Shown: piece by piece, positions 36,220 to 45,733 of the stretch
How the letters are laid out: every line of letters starts with the position of its first letter
Position numbering within the stretch: the stretch's first letter is position 1
Assembly (NCBI GenBank): GCA_040219575.1
Contig: JAVJSD010000090.1
Location: 20,660-84,659, forward strand
DNA from: JAVJSD01 sp040219575
GTDB lineage: Bacteria > Planctomycetota > Planctomycetia > Pirellulales > Pirellulaceae
Length of the DNA: 64,000 bases
Direction: 5' to 3'
Notes under the pieces: generated by a model
What the model was told of the DNA's origin: nothing
The model's input: the letters and a program-made list of their open reading frames with translations, nothing else
The model's database searches: none
Made by a program: the position numbers and the translations under genes

Positions 36220-38322
36220 ATGTCGGCCATTACCCTGGCAATGCTGTTGACGACCGCGGCCGCCGCGCCGGTCGATTTCGACACCGACGTGTTGCCGATC
36301 CTCACCAAGGCCGGCTGCAATGCGGCGTCGTGTCACGGATCGGCGGCGGGCCGGGGTGGTTTCAAGCTTTCGCTATTCGCCGGCGACCCGGCGGCCGACC
36401 ACACGGCCATCGTCCACCAACTCGAAGGCCGCCGCGTCAATTATGTGCATCCCAAGTCGAGTCTGCTGATCGCCAAGCCGACCTGGCAACTCGACCACGA
36501 GGGCGGCCTGCGATTCGATTTCGACAGCCCGGAGTCGGAGACCCTCGCCCAATGGATCGCCGAAGGCGCGACGCGGCGGCGGCTGCGACGACTGGTGCGA
36601 CTGGAAATCGAGCCGGAGGAATTAGTGCTGGCGGGACCCGGCGAGCAGGTGCAGGTGAACGTCACCGCCGTCTTCGACGACGGCAGCCGCCGCGCAGTCG
36701 GCCATCGCGCCGTCTACTCGCCCGACGATTCCTCGGCCGTCGAAGCCGACGGGCAGGGCGCCCTTGTCGTCCGTCGTCGCGGCCGCCACGTCGTGGTCGT
36801 GCGTTATCTCTCCGAAGTGAGCACCGTTCAGGTGACCGTTCCGCTGAGCGACGAACCCGTCGATCTCGACTCGGCGGCGCGGAGCAACTGGATCGATGAC
36901 GAAGTCCTCGCGATGCTCAAGACGCTGCGGCTCGCCCCTTCGCCGCCGGCCGACGACGCCACGCTGCTGCGGCGACTGCGGCTCGACCTGACGGGCCGCC
37001 TGCCGACACCCGGGGAAGTCGCCGAGTACACCGCCGACCGCCGCGCCGACAAGTACGCCCGGCTGGTCGATCGGCTGCTGGATGGCGACGAGTTTGTCGA
37101 TTACTGGACCTTCCGTTTCGCCGCGCTGTTGCGGCTGCGCGGCGGCGATCCACCGGCGGCTCATGCCTTTCACGGTTGGATTCGCGAGCAGATCAAAAGC
37201 AACGCCCCGCTCGACCAAATGGCTCGCACGCTGCTGTTGGCCGAGGGGGACACGCACGAGGTCGGCCCCGCCAACTTTTACCGCGCGGCCGGCGACGCCC
37301 GCGCGCAGGCCGAATACACCAGCGAAGTGCTGCTGGGCGTTCGGCTGCGTTGCGCCAACTGCCACAACCACCCGCTCGATCGCTGGACGCAGGACGACTA
37401 TCACGGACTGGCGGCCATCTTCGCCCGCATGGAGCGAAGCCGCATCGTGCGGCTCGGTCCGCGGGGCGAGGTCACCAACCCCCGCACCGGCGAGGCGGCC
37501 GTTCCGCGGATTCCCGGCGACAAGTATCTCGAGGCCGATGGCGACGGGCGGGACGATCTGGCCGATTGGCTCACCCAAGGCGACAACCCGTACTTCGCCA
37601 AGGCGATGGTCAACCGGCTGTGGAAAGCCATGCTGGGCCGCGGACTGATCGAGCCGACCGACGACCTGCGGCAAACCAACCCCGCCACGCACCCCCGGCT
37701 GCTCGCGCGGCTCGCGGAGGATTTCGTCGCCCACGGCGCGAACCTTCGCCACACCTTGCGAACCATCGCCCTCTCCGCGACCTACCAGCGGAGCGCCGTC
37801 GCGACCTCGGCCGCCGCCGCCGACGACCGCTTCTACTCCCACGCGCTGACCAAGCCGCTGGAGGCCGAAGTGCTCGCCGATGCGATCGCCGATGTGACGG
37901 GCATCGCGGAAAAGTTCGGCGAGCAGCCCAAGGGGACCCGGGCCGTGACGCTGGTCGATCCCGCCACGCCGTCGGCCGCGCTCGACGTGCTGGGGCGATG
38001 TTCGCGGCAGGAGACGTGCGAAACCTCGCCGGGGGGTTCCGGCGGCCTGACCACTCGTCTGCACTTGATGAACGGGGCCCTGCTCAACGCCCGGATCGCC
38101 TCCGACGAGGGACGTCTGCGCCAGCAACTCGCCGCCGGGCGCACCAGCGACGAAGTCGTGCGCGGATTTTACATCCGCGCCCTCGGACGCCAACCGCGCG
38201 ACGAGGAAGCGAAGTACTGGAAGACGCAACTCGCCGCCCCCTCCGAAGGCGAACGCCGGCGGCGCCTGGAAGACTTCCTCTGGAGCCTGTTGAGTTGCCA
38301 GGAGTTCACCACCAATCACTAG
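36220..38322 (+). CDS. PSD1-type DUF1549/DUF1553 protein with bacterial Ig-like domain
   Basis: Planctomycete secreted protein of 700 residues. After a short signal peptide there is a cytochrome-like segment with CNAASCHG, a C-x4-C-H haem-type motif. An Ig-like (BIG2) domain spans about 125-210 (LEIEPEELVLAGPGEQVQVN). DUF1549 follows (LRRLRLDLTGRLPTPGEV), then CANCHNHPLD (C-x2-C-H), and DUF1553 ends the protein (MVNRLWKAMLGRGLIEPTDD). The family is always paired with DUF1501 proteins; its biochemical role is not established. The partner gene follows 74 bp downstream, separated by one palindromic cassette. Confidence 0.92.
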   Translation: MSAITLAMLLTTAAAAPVDFDTDVLPILTKAGCNAASCHGSAAGRGGFKLSLFAGDPAADHTAIVHQLEGRRVNYVHPKSSLLIAKPTWQLDHEGGLRFDFDSPESETLAQWIAEGATRRRLRRLVRLEIEPEELVLAGPGEQVQVNVTAVFDDGSRRAVGHRAVYSPDDSSAVEADGQGALVVRRRGRHVVVVRYLSEVSTVQVTVPLSDEPVDLDSAARSNWIDDEVLAMLKTLRLAPSPPADDATLLRRLRLDLTGRLPTPGEVAEYTADRRADKYARLVDRLLDGDEFVDYWTFRFAALLRLRGGDPPAAHAFHGWIREQIKSNAPLDQMARTLLLAEGDTHEVGPANFYRAAGDARAQAEYTSEVLLGVRLRCANCHNHPLDRWTQDDYHGLAAIFARMERSRIVRLGPRGEVTNPRTGEAAVPRIPGDKYLEADGDGRDDLADWLTQGDNPYFAKAMVNRLWKAMLGRGLIEPTDDLRQTNPATHPRLLARLAEDFVAHGANLRHTLRTIALSATYQRSAVATSAAAADDRFYSHALTKPLEAEVLADAIADVTGIAEKFGEQPKGTRAVTLVDPATPSAALDVLGRCSRQETCETSPGGSGGLTTRLHLMNGALLNARIASDEGRLRQQLAAGRTSDEVVRGFYIRALGRQPRDEEAKYWKTQLAAPSEGERRRRLEDFLWSLLSCQEFTTNH

Positions 38323-38331
38323 CGCAACCAA

Positions 38332-38388
38332 GTAGCCGACGCTGCCAGCGTCGGCGAACCTCCCCGACGCTGGCAGCGTCGGCTACGG
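38332..38388. repeat. GACGCTGCCAGCGTC paired palindrome inside the PSD1-DUF1501 operon
   Basis: GTAGCCGACGCTGCCAGCG and its inverse form a paired palindrome framed by GTAGCC and GGCTACGG. The right edge GGAG is also the likely ribosome-binding site of the DUF1501 gene. Confidence 0.85.
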
Positions 38389-38396
38389 AGAACAAT

Positions 38397-39746
38397 GTGA
38401 GAACCAATCCGCTAATTCAACGCTGCGACGGCGTATCCCGCCGCGATTTCGTCCGCGTGGGCGGGCTCACCGCCCTCGGCCTGGGACTGACCGACCTGCT
38501 GCGGCTTCGCGTCGCTTCGGCGAAGATAAACACCGCGGCCTCGCGCGCAAGCCGCTGCATCCTGATCTGGCTCGACGGCGGTCCCACGCATCTGGAAACG
38601 TTCGATCTCAAACCCGACGCCCCCGCCGAAGTCCGCGGACCTTTCCAGCCCATCGCGACCAACTTGGCCGGCGTGCAGATCAGCGAGTTGATGCCCCATA
38701 CGGCGAAGGTGCTCGACCGCCTGGCCATCATCCGCTCGATGACCTCGCCGCTGGGAGAGCACAACTTCGGCGCCCATTACCTGTTGACTGGTTACAAGCC
38801 GACGCCCGTGCTGGAGTATCCCAGCATCGGCTCGGTGGTCGCCCACCTGCGGGGCGCGGCGAGCGTGCTGCCGCCGCATGTGGCGGTGCCGCAATTTCGC
38901 GTCGGCGGCGGCCGCCTGGCGGGCAATGGCTTTCTGTCGGAGGCGTCGCGTCCGTTCTCCGTCGGCGGCGATCCGGCCAAGCCGGACTTCCGCGTCCGCG
39001 ATCTCGACTTCTATCCGGGCATCGACGACGAGCGAATCGACCGCCGTCAGACATTCCTGTCGGCCCTGGACGGCTTTCAGCGCGAGGTCGAAACGTCCGA
39101 CGCGGCGCCGTCGGATCCCGGCTTCCAGCAGGCGTATCGCCTCATCAGCTCCCGCGAGGCGAAACAGGCGTTCGACCTGCGCGACGAATCGCCCGCCACG
39201 CGGCAGCGCTACGGACCACGGACGGTCGGCCAAAGCTGCCTCTTGGCGCGGCGGCTGATCGAGCGGGGCGTCCCCTTCGTGACCGTCAACAATCCCGGTT
39301 GGGACACGCACACCAACGCCTACACAAGGCTGAAAGAGGGCTACACCGGCGCCAAGGTTCCCGTCGGACTGATCCCCTCGCTCGATCAGGCGCTGGCGGC
39401 GATGGTCGGCGATCTGGACGACCGCGGCCTGTTGGACGAGACGCTGATCGTGGTGATGGGCGAGTTCGGCCGCACGCCGAAGTTGAACGTCGACGGCGGC
39501 CGCGACCACTGGCCGCGGGTGTTCAGTGTGGCGTTGGCCGGCGGCGGGGTGCCCGGCGGACAGGTGATCGGCGCCAGCGACGCCACGGGGGAAGGCCCCG
39601 CCGAGCGACCCGTCACGCCTTCGGACCTGGCCGCCAGCATCTACACCCTGTTGGGCCTCGATCCGCACCAGACGCTGGAAACGCCCGACGGTCGCCCGGT
39701 CCACCTCAGCCGCGACGGCCGCCCGCTGCCGGAACTGGTCGGTTAG
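38397..39746 (+). CDS. DUF1501 protein with Tat signal
   Basis: Alkaline-phosphatase-fold secreted protein of 449 residues, partner of the preceding PSD1 protein. The N-terminus has a twin-arginine signal (SRRDFVRVGGLTALGLG). Metal-site-like blocks are LIWLDGGPTHLETFD, MTSPLGEHNFGAHY, NPGWDTHTN, VVMGEFGRTP and GGRDHWPRVFSVALAGGG. The GTG start at 38397 is supported by GGAG 6 nt upstream, at the end of a palindromic cassette. Enzymatic activity of DUF1501 proteins is unknown; the fold suggests a metal-dependent hydrolase such as a sulfatase. Confidence 0.93.
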   Translation: MRTNPLIQRCDGVSRRDFVRVGGLTALGLGLTDLLRLRVASAKINTAASRASRCILIWLDGGPTHLETFDLKPDAPAEVRGPFQPIATNLAGVQISELMPHTAKVLDRLAIIRSMTSPLGEHNFGAHYLLTGYKPTPVLEYPSIGSVVAHLRGAASVLPPHVAVPQFRVGGGRLAGNGFLSEASRPFSVGGDPAKPDFRVRDLDFYPGIDDERIDRRQTFLSALDGFQREVETSDAAPSDPGFQQAYRLISSREAKQAFDLRDESPATRQRYGPRTVGQSCLLARRLIERGVPFVTVNNPGWDTHTNAYTRLKEGYTGAKVPVGLIPSLDQALAAMVGDLDDRGLLDETLIVVMGEFGRTPKLNVDGGRDHWPRVFSVALAGGGVPGGQVIGASDATGEGPAERPVTPSDLAASIYTLLGLDPHQTLETPDGRPVHLSRDGRPLPELVG

Positions 39747-39764
39747 CAGGACGCCTCCGTCGTC

Positions 39765-39841
39765 GTAGCAGAAGTCGTGAGACTTCTGGAGCTTCAATCC
39801 CGCCTGGTAGCAGAAGTCGTGAGACGTCGTGAGACTTCTGG
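39765..39841. repeat. Paired-hairpin cassette with compensatory A-T stem change
   Basis: Two copies of AGAAGTC-GTGA-GACTTCT. Compared with GGAAGTC-GTGA-GACTTCC elsewhere, the outer G-C pair has become A-T on both sides of the stem. The second copy contains an internal ACGTCGTGAG duplication. A CCGAACTC-TGAT-GAGTTCGG hairpin follows at about 39867-39887. Confidence 0.85.
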
Positions 39842-39913
39842 ATGTTCAATCTCGGCGCTGATTTCCCGAACTCTGATGAGTTCGGCTACGGGAAGGCATA
39901 CCCAGACGCAGCA

Positions 39914-41248
39914 CTAACTCGAAGTCGCCGCTTCACGACGCGGCGGCGTGACGAACAGGGCGGCGATCATCAACACGCCGTACAGCCCGGCGAACAGCCA
40001 GATCGCCAGGTCGTAGCTGTGCAGCGCGTCCTTCACCACACCCATGATGAACGGCCCCACGCTGCTGCCGGCCACCGTGGCGGTCCAAACCGTGCCGCGG
40101 ATCTTTCCCAAGTGCACGCGGCCGAAGTAGCGCGGCCACGCCGTTTGCATCAGCACCATGAACAGCCCCTGCGCCGCGCCCTGGGCGACCGCGTAGACGG
40201 CGACCGCCCAGGCGTCCGCCACGTAGTTCAGGTACACCACGCTGACGGTGGTTCCCAGCATCGAGACCAGCAGCAACAGGTTCAGCCGCACGCGGTCGGC
40301 CAGCATCCCACCGAGAAACAGCGTGGCCGCCATGCTCCCCGCGAAGCAGGGGAAGAACAGCGAGGTCTCGGCCGCCGTCAGTCCGCGCGACTCGAACAGA
40401 CTGACGATGTGGAACACGATGCCGGTGCCCACCAGCGCCCACGCGGCGTTCGTCACCATCAAGATCCAGTAAGCCCGCGTCGCCATCGCCTCGGACAAGG
40501 TCAACGAGTCCGGCACGTCGAGCCGCGGCTCGGGCGACATCTCCGACATGTCCGAGCGATCCGGCAGCGAGGGCGACTTTGGCTTCACGCCTCCGTCGGG
40601 CAACTGGCCGATGTCTTCCGGCCGATTGCGGAAGAACACCAGCATCAGCGGCAGCATCACCCCCCACACCGCCAGGCCCAAGATGGCGTAGGCCCACCGC
40701 CAGCCGAAGCGGTGGATCAACAGCAGATTCATTGTTGGAACCACGGCGAAGGCGGCCGGCATTCCCAGGCTCATCACGCCCGCGGCCGTCCCCAGCCGAT
40801 CGTGAAACCACATCGCCAACGTGTTGCTGGCCAGCAGCGTCAGCGCTCCCTGCCCCAACAGCCGCAGCGCGAAGAACGCCAAAAACAGTGTGAACAGGCC
40901 GGTCACTTGCGAGGCGGCGAGGCAGGCGCCGCCGAACAGCAGCACTACGATCGTCATCACGCGGCGGATGCCGTGGCGATCCATCAACGGCCCGACCAGC
41001 GAAATCAGCGGCGAAGCGGCCAGGGTTCCCAACATGTAGGCCCCGCCCAACTCCGCGTCGCTGAGGCTCAGCGCGGTCAGAAACGACGGATTGAACGCCG
41101 AAATGCCAAACGTCTGCCCGGGGCTGGTGGCGATCTGCCCGGCCATCGCGACCGGCAGCATCACCCAGCCGTAGAAGAACGGCGTGGCGGCAACCACCGG
41201 ATCGTGCACCGCCGGTGCGGGGGCGTGAACAGGCGAGGATTCAGACAT
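39914..41248 (-). CDS. MFS transporter
   Basis: Major facilitator permease of 444 residues with twelve predicted helices. LMDRHGIRRVM is the loop 2-3 motif that follows the second helix. The central cytoplasmic loop (about 200-240) is Pro/Ser-rich and contains FFRNRPEDIGQLPDG, a sequence common in the oxalate/formate antiporter and monocarboxylate branch. Substrate is therefore tentatively a small carboxylate. The ATG at 41248 is preferred because it directly precedes the first helix region; the upstream frame looks non-coding. It converges with the DUF1501 gene. Confidence 0.88.
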   Translation of the reverse strand: MSESSPVHAPAPAVHDPVVAATPFFYGWVMLPVAMAGQIATSPGQTFGISAFNPSFLTALSLSDAELGGAYMLGTLAASPLISLVGPLMDRHGIRRVMTIVVLLFGGACLAASQVTGLFTLFLAFFALRLLGQGALTLLASNTLAMWFHDRLGTAAGVMSLGMPAAFAVVPTMNLLLIHRFGWRWAYAILGLAVWGVMLPLMLVFFRNRPEDIGQLPDGGVKPKSPSLPDRSDMSEMSPEPRLDVPDSLTLSEAMATRAYWILMVTNAAWALVGTGIVFHIVSLFESRGLTAAETSLFFPCFAGSMAATLFLGGMLADRVRLNLLLLVSMLGTTVSVVYLNYVADAWAVAVYAVAQGAAQGLFMVLMQTAWPRYFGRVHLGKIRGTVWTATVAGSSVGPFIMGVVKDALHSYDLAIWLFAGLYGVLMIAALFVTPPRREAATSS

Positions 41249-41620
41249 GCGGCGGGACGATTCAGGGGGGCGGCGAGAGGACCGTCCATCGTAGCAAATC
41301 AACGGGAATTGAATCAGCCCGGCCAGTAGCATGGCCGCCCTCGGCCGTGTTTCCGCATCCCGGCGGCGGACGATTCCCCGGAGACTCGCCGACCGGCGCA
41401 ATAACCCGTTTTCCGAACCGCGCAATCACGGCCGGCGGCGAATTCCCCTTCGCCCGCGGTGTCACAGGGACTAACTTGGAATGTATTGGCTGCAGGCGGA
41501 GCCCCGTAGCCGACGCTGCCAGCGTCGGTGAAAAACTGCGCTATTCGCCACCGACGCTGGCAGCCTCGGCTACGGTGAAGGCTTTGCCGTTCAAAAAATC
41601 CAGGGGCCTGGAGTTTGTGA
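41249..41620. repeat. Gap with CATGGCCGCCCTCGGCCGTG element and GACGCTG palindrome
   Basis: GCATGGCCGCCCTCGGCCGT at about 41328-41349 recurs at about 63354-63375. A paired GACGCTG palindrome occupies 41506-41575. No gene is supported. GGAG at the right edge precedes the kinase ATG by 7 nt. Confidence 0.65.
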
Positions 41621-44600
41621 ATGTCCCGCGAAACGGACGCTGATTTGCTGTTCGGACTGTTGGCCGTGCAGACCGAGTTCATCGACCGCGCCAAGCTGCG
41701 CGAGGCGCTCGCCGCCTGGTCGCAAGACAAGCGTCGGACCCTCTCCGAGGTGCTTTGCGCGCAGGGTTCGATCGACTCCGCCGAGCAGTCGCTGCTGGAG
41801 CAAATCGTGCAGCGAAAAATCGACAGCCACCGGGGCGACGCCTCGGCCAGTCTCGACGACACCGCCGCCTTGGCGTTTTTGCGCGACGAACTCACCAGCC
41901 TCGGCGACAAAGACATCGACCGCACGCTCAGCCGACATCCCGGGGGAGATTTCGACTCGCTCGCCACGCAGGTTCCCGGCGACACGCCCGCATTCGCCAC
42001 CACGTCGCCAGGCACACTGGCCCACGGCGGCGAGACGGTCTTCGACGCCCCGGGCGACGGCGCCTCGTTCAGCGACCAGATGCGTTTCACGCCAATTCGC
42101 AAACACGCCGAAGGAGGCCTGGGAGAAGTCTCGATCGCCGCCGACCGCGAACTCAAACGGGAAGTCGCCCTCAAAGAGATCAAGTCCCGCTTCGCCGACG
42201 ATGTCGCCAGCCGGCGGCGGTTCGTGCTCGAAGGCGAGATCACCGGCGCGCTGGAGCATCCCGGCGTCGTCCCGGTGTACGGCATGGGCGCCCACGCCGA
42301 CGGCCGCCCGTATTACGCCATGCGGTTTATTCGCGGCGAGAGCCTTCGCGAGGCAATCAACGCCTTTCACAAGAATGCGGAGTTGGCGGCCAATCCCGGC
42401 CAGCGCCTGCTCGCCCTGCAAAAACTCTTGCGCCGCTTTATCGACGCCTGCCACACGATGCAATACGCCCACAGCCGCGGCGTGCTGCACCGCGACCTGA
42501 AGCCCGACAACATCATGCTCGGCCCTTACGGCGAAACGCTGGTGATCGACTGGGGGTTGGCCCGGTTGTTCAATCGCGGGGACGAGGTCCGCGAGTCGGT
42601 CGACGAGCGGAGCCTGCATCCCGACGCGCACTCGCCGATCGACGGCACCGCCCAGGGCCGCGTGGTGGGAACGCTGCAATACATGTCGCCCGAGCAGGCC
42701 CTCGGCTGGCACCAGCGGCTGACGCCGGCCAGCGACGTCTTCGCGCTCGGCGCGATCCTGTATTCGATCCTCACCGGCCAGCCGCCCATTGCCGGCGCCA
42801 CGTTCGACCAGTTGCACGAAAAGGCGCTGGCCGCCGAGTTTCCCCCGCCGCGGGCCGTGAACGACCGTGTGCCGCGGGCGCTCGAGGCGATCTGCACCAA
42901 AGCGATGGCCAAGAGCACTGCCGATCGCTACGCCGACGCGGGACAGTTGGCCGACGACATCGAGGCCTACCTGGCGGGCGAACCGGTCTCGGCCTGGGAC
43001 GAGCCATTCACGGTCCGCGCGGCCCGCTGGATGCGGCGGCATCGCACCTTCGTGGTCGCCGGACTGGCGACGCTCGGCGTGTCGCTCGCGGCGCTGGTGG
43101 TGGTCGTCGCCGTGCTGGGAACCAAGAACGCCGAAATCGCCGCCCAGCGCGACGTGGCGGAGCAGAACCTCGTCGCGGCCCGCGGCGCCGTCCGCGAGTC
43201 GCTCATCCGCATCGCCGAAGACGAACGCCTCAAGGCCCAGGGGCTCGAGCAACTGCGGCTCGACCTGCTCAAGGCGCCCGAGCCGTACTACGCGAAATTC
43301 CTCGCCCAATCGCCCGACGATCCCGCCCTGCGGTTCGAACAGGCCGAATGGCTGCTGCTGCTGGCGACGGTTGATTACGACACCGGCCGCCGCCGCGAGG
43401 CCGCCGAGCGTTACCGCCGCGCCGAGCAGATCACTGCGGCGCTCGCGAAGGAGTTTCCCGCCGAACGGCGCTATCAGGCCGCGCTGGCGAAGGCTCGCAC
43501 GCATCTCGGACAAGTGGCGCTCGACCTGGGCCAGTACACCGAGGCGGAGGCGGCGCTCGGCGCGGCGCTGGAAACCGCGCTGGCCGTCTCCGGCGGTGGT
43601 CGCGCGAATGAGGCGTCAGGAGGCGAAGTCGAGGACGACGCCAATGCGCAGCTCTCGCGCATCTACTTCCTGCAGGGACGCCTGGCCGAGCGGCAGGGGC
43701 TGCTGCTTCTGGTCGAACCGTTGTACGAGCAAGCCGTCGAGGCGCAATTGCGCGTCGTGCAGGCGTATCCTGACCAGGCCGAAGCGTTGATCGCTCTCAC
43801 TCCCCGGCAGAACGCGCTCGCGCAGTGGCTCGAACAGGTAGGCGAGTACGACCAGGCCGAGAAGCTGTATCGCGACACGCTCGCCCGGCTGAAGGAGATC
43901 GAACCGCGGGCCGCCGATCCCGATCGTGTGCGGCTGTCGCGCGGCGTGACGCTTGATCTGCTCGGCATGCTGCAAAACGGCGTCGGCCGCCCCCGGGCGG
44001 CGCTGGAGACGATGGACGAGGCGGTCGCGCTGTTGCACGATCTTTCGCTCGCGCATCCCGACCACCTGCATTACCAGGAGGTGTACGCGCAAGCCTTGCA
44101 CGACGCCAACCTGCCGCTAAGCGCCGTGGGCAAGATCGACGCGGTGCTGGAGGCCGAGCAGCAGATGCTGGCGATGCACGAGTCGCTCGCCGCCGAGCAT
44201 CCCGAGGTCGTCGAATACCGCTCGCTGCTGGCCACGTCGCATCTCAACCTGGCCGACAATTATTTGTTCAAGGCCGATGCGGAGCGGGCCGGCGAGCATT
44301 ACGCGGCCGCGTCGGAACTCGCCGCCGCGTTGCATCAGGAATTCCCCGACGATCCCACGTTGGCGTTGATGGACGGCGTGCTGCAACAGCGGCGCGCCGC
44401 GATGCTGGCCAATCGAGGCAAGCCGGAAGAGGCGCTCGCGGCCATCTCCGCCGCCATCGACGACCTCACGGCGTTGTCCGACAAGACCGACTTGATCCGG
44501 GTTCGCAGCTACCTGGCCGATGCGCACTACAGTCTCGCCACTCTGTATCAGGCCCAAGGCAAGTACGACCTGGCGCTGCAAAGCATCGACACCGCGCACG

Positions 44601-45733
44601 AGATCTACGCCGGCCTGCCGCCGTCCGCCTGGCGACTACCCAGGCTGCGCATGTACTACTCGACCATGCACCTGAGCGCCGCGCACATCCACCACGCCGC
44701 CGGGCACGGTCCCGAGAAGGTCGTCGAAGAGGGGCAGCGCACGCTTGAGTTGCGACAGCAACTCGTGGAAGAGGTTCCCGACGAACCGATTTACCTCGCC
44801 CGCCTGGCCCACATCCACGCCGGCTTCGGCGTTTGGCAGTTGGAAACGTACGGCGAGGCCGGCATCCCCGCCGCCCTGCAACACCTGCGGGCCGCGCTCG
44901 ACGCTATCGACGGCATCGACCTGAAATGGCTCACCGCCGACGAACTGCTGCCGATCATGCAATCGCACACCCTGCTGGCCCAACAGCACGAGCAGGCCGA
45001 AGAGCACCAGCAGGCCCGCGAACGCTACGAGGCCGCGGCGCGGTTCTGCCGCGCGATCCACGAGAAGTCCGGTCGCTCCGACATATTGATCGCCGCCGCG
45101 CAGAGCGAGATCAACGCCGGCAGCATGCTCGTCGAACTGGGCGAGTTGGAGGCGGCCCTGGCGGCCTTCGACGCCGGCCGCGCCACTGCCGAGCAGGTGT
45201 TGCTCGACGAACCGCAGAACGAAGACGCCCGCGACGAACGGGCCGCCGCCTTCTGTCGCCGCGCCGAGGCGCTCCGCGACGAGGGCCGCCATCGCGAGGC
45301 CTTGCAGGCCTGGGACCAAGCGGTCGAAGTCGGCTCGACGTACTACGCCGTCTACGCCCGCACCGAACGGGCCGGCGAGTACGCTCAACTCGGTCAGCAC
45401 CTGACGGCCGTCGAGCAGATCAAGCTGGCGATGCAGCGAGGGGACGTCGACGCCACCGACCTCTACAACGCCGCCTGCGTGTACGGCATCGCGACTTCCG
45501 CCCTGCAGGAAGACGAAACAATCGCCCCGGAGGAGCGGAAGCGACTCGCCGACTGGTACGCCGACGGCGCGCTCACCTACCTCCGCAAGGCCCGCGACGC
45601 CGGCTTCTTCGACCTGCCCGAAGACCTACAGCACTTCCTCGACAACGAAGCCTTCACCCCGCTGCGCGACCGCGACGCCTTCAAGAGTTTCACCGCCGAG
45701 GTGGAGGCGGGGCGAAGCGAAGTGAAAAGGTAA
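41621..45733 (+). CDS. Membrane-anchored serine/threonine protein kinase with long TPR-rich C-terminus
   Basis: A 1370-residue receptor-like kinase. A 150-residue N-terminal region precedes the kinase domain (about 153-445): glycine loop AEGGLGEV, VALKEI with the ATP-binding Lys, HRDLKPDN with catalytic Asp292, and DWG at 310-312 in place of DFG, followed by MSPEQA. One membrane helix lies at about 476-497. The remaining 870 residues are helical repeats of TPR type with alternating Ala/Tyr/Leu patterns, preceded by a coiled coil. The sensor part is presumably periplasmic and protein-binding. Planctomycetes carry many such kinases; targets are unknown. GGAG precedes the ATG by 7 nt. Confidence 0.92.
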   Translation: MSRETDADLLFGLLAVQTEFIDRAKLREALAAWSQDKRRTLSEVLCAQGSIDSAEQSLLEQIVQRKIDSHRGDASASLDDTAALAFLRDELTSLGDKDIDRTLSRHPGGDFDSLATQVPGDTPAFATTSPGTLAHGGETVFDAPGDGASFSDQMRFTPIRKHAEGGLGEVSIAADRELKREVALKEIKSRFADDVASRRRFVLEGEITGALEHPGVVPVYGMGAHADGRPYYAMRFIRGESLREAINAFHKNAELAANPGQRLLALQKLLRRFIDACHTMQYAHSRGVLHRDLKPDNIMLGPYGETLVIDWGLARLFNRGDEVRESVDERSLHPDAHSPIDGTAQGRVVGTLQYMSPEQALGWHQRLTPASDVFALGAILYSILTGQPPIAGATFDQLHEKALAAEFPPPRAVNDRVPRALEAICTKAMAKSTADRYADAGQLADDIEAYLAGEPVSAWDEPFTVRAARWMRRHRTFVVAGLATLGVSLAALVVVVAVLGTKNAEIAAQRDVAEQNLVAARGAVRESLIRIAEDERLKAQGLEQLRLDLLKAPEPYYAKFLAQSPDDPALRFEQAEWLLLLATVDYDTGRRREAAERYRRAEQITAALAKEFPAERRYQAALAKARTHLGQVALDLGQYTEAEAALGAALETALAVSGGGRANEASGGEVEDDANAQLSRIYFLQGRLAERQGLLLLVEPLYEQAVEAQLRVVQAYPDQAEALIALTPRQNALAQWLEQVGEYDQAEKLYRDTLARLKEIEPRAADPDRVRLSRGVTLDLLGMLQNGVGRPRAALETMDEAVALLHDLSLAHPDHLHYQEVYAQALHDANLPLSAVGKIDAVLEAEQQMLAMHESLAAEHPEVVEYRSLLATSHLNLADNYLFKADAERAGEHYAAASELAAALHQEFPDDPTLALMDGVLQQRRAAMLANRGKPEEALAAISAAIDDLTALSDKTDLIRVRSYLADAHYSLATLYQAQGKYDLALQSIDTAHEIYAGLPPSAWRLPRLRMYYSTMHLSAAHIHHAAGHGPEKVVEEGQRTLELRQQLVEEVPDEPIYLARLAHIHAGFGVWQLETYGEAGIPAALQHLRAALDAIDGIDLKWLTADELLPIMQSHTLLAQQHEQAEEHQQARERYEAAARFCRAIHEKSGRSDILIAAAQSEINAGSMLVELGELEAALAAFDAGRATAEQVLLDEPQNEDARDERAAAFCRRAEALRDEGRHREALQAWDQAVEVGSTYYAVYARTERAGEYAQLGQHLTAVEQIKLAMQRGDVDATDLYNAACVYGIATSALQEDETIAPEERKRLADWYADGALTYLRKARDAGFFDLPEDLQHFLDNEAFTPLRDRDAFKSFTAEVEAGRSEVKR

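Noticed and set aside
36622..38331. Open frame of 569 codons on the minus strand
   Set aside because: Antisense shadow of the PSD1 gene caused by high third-position GC.
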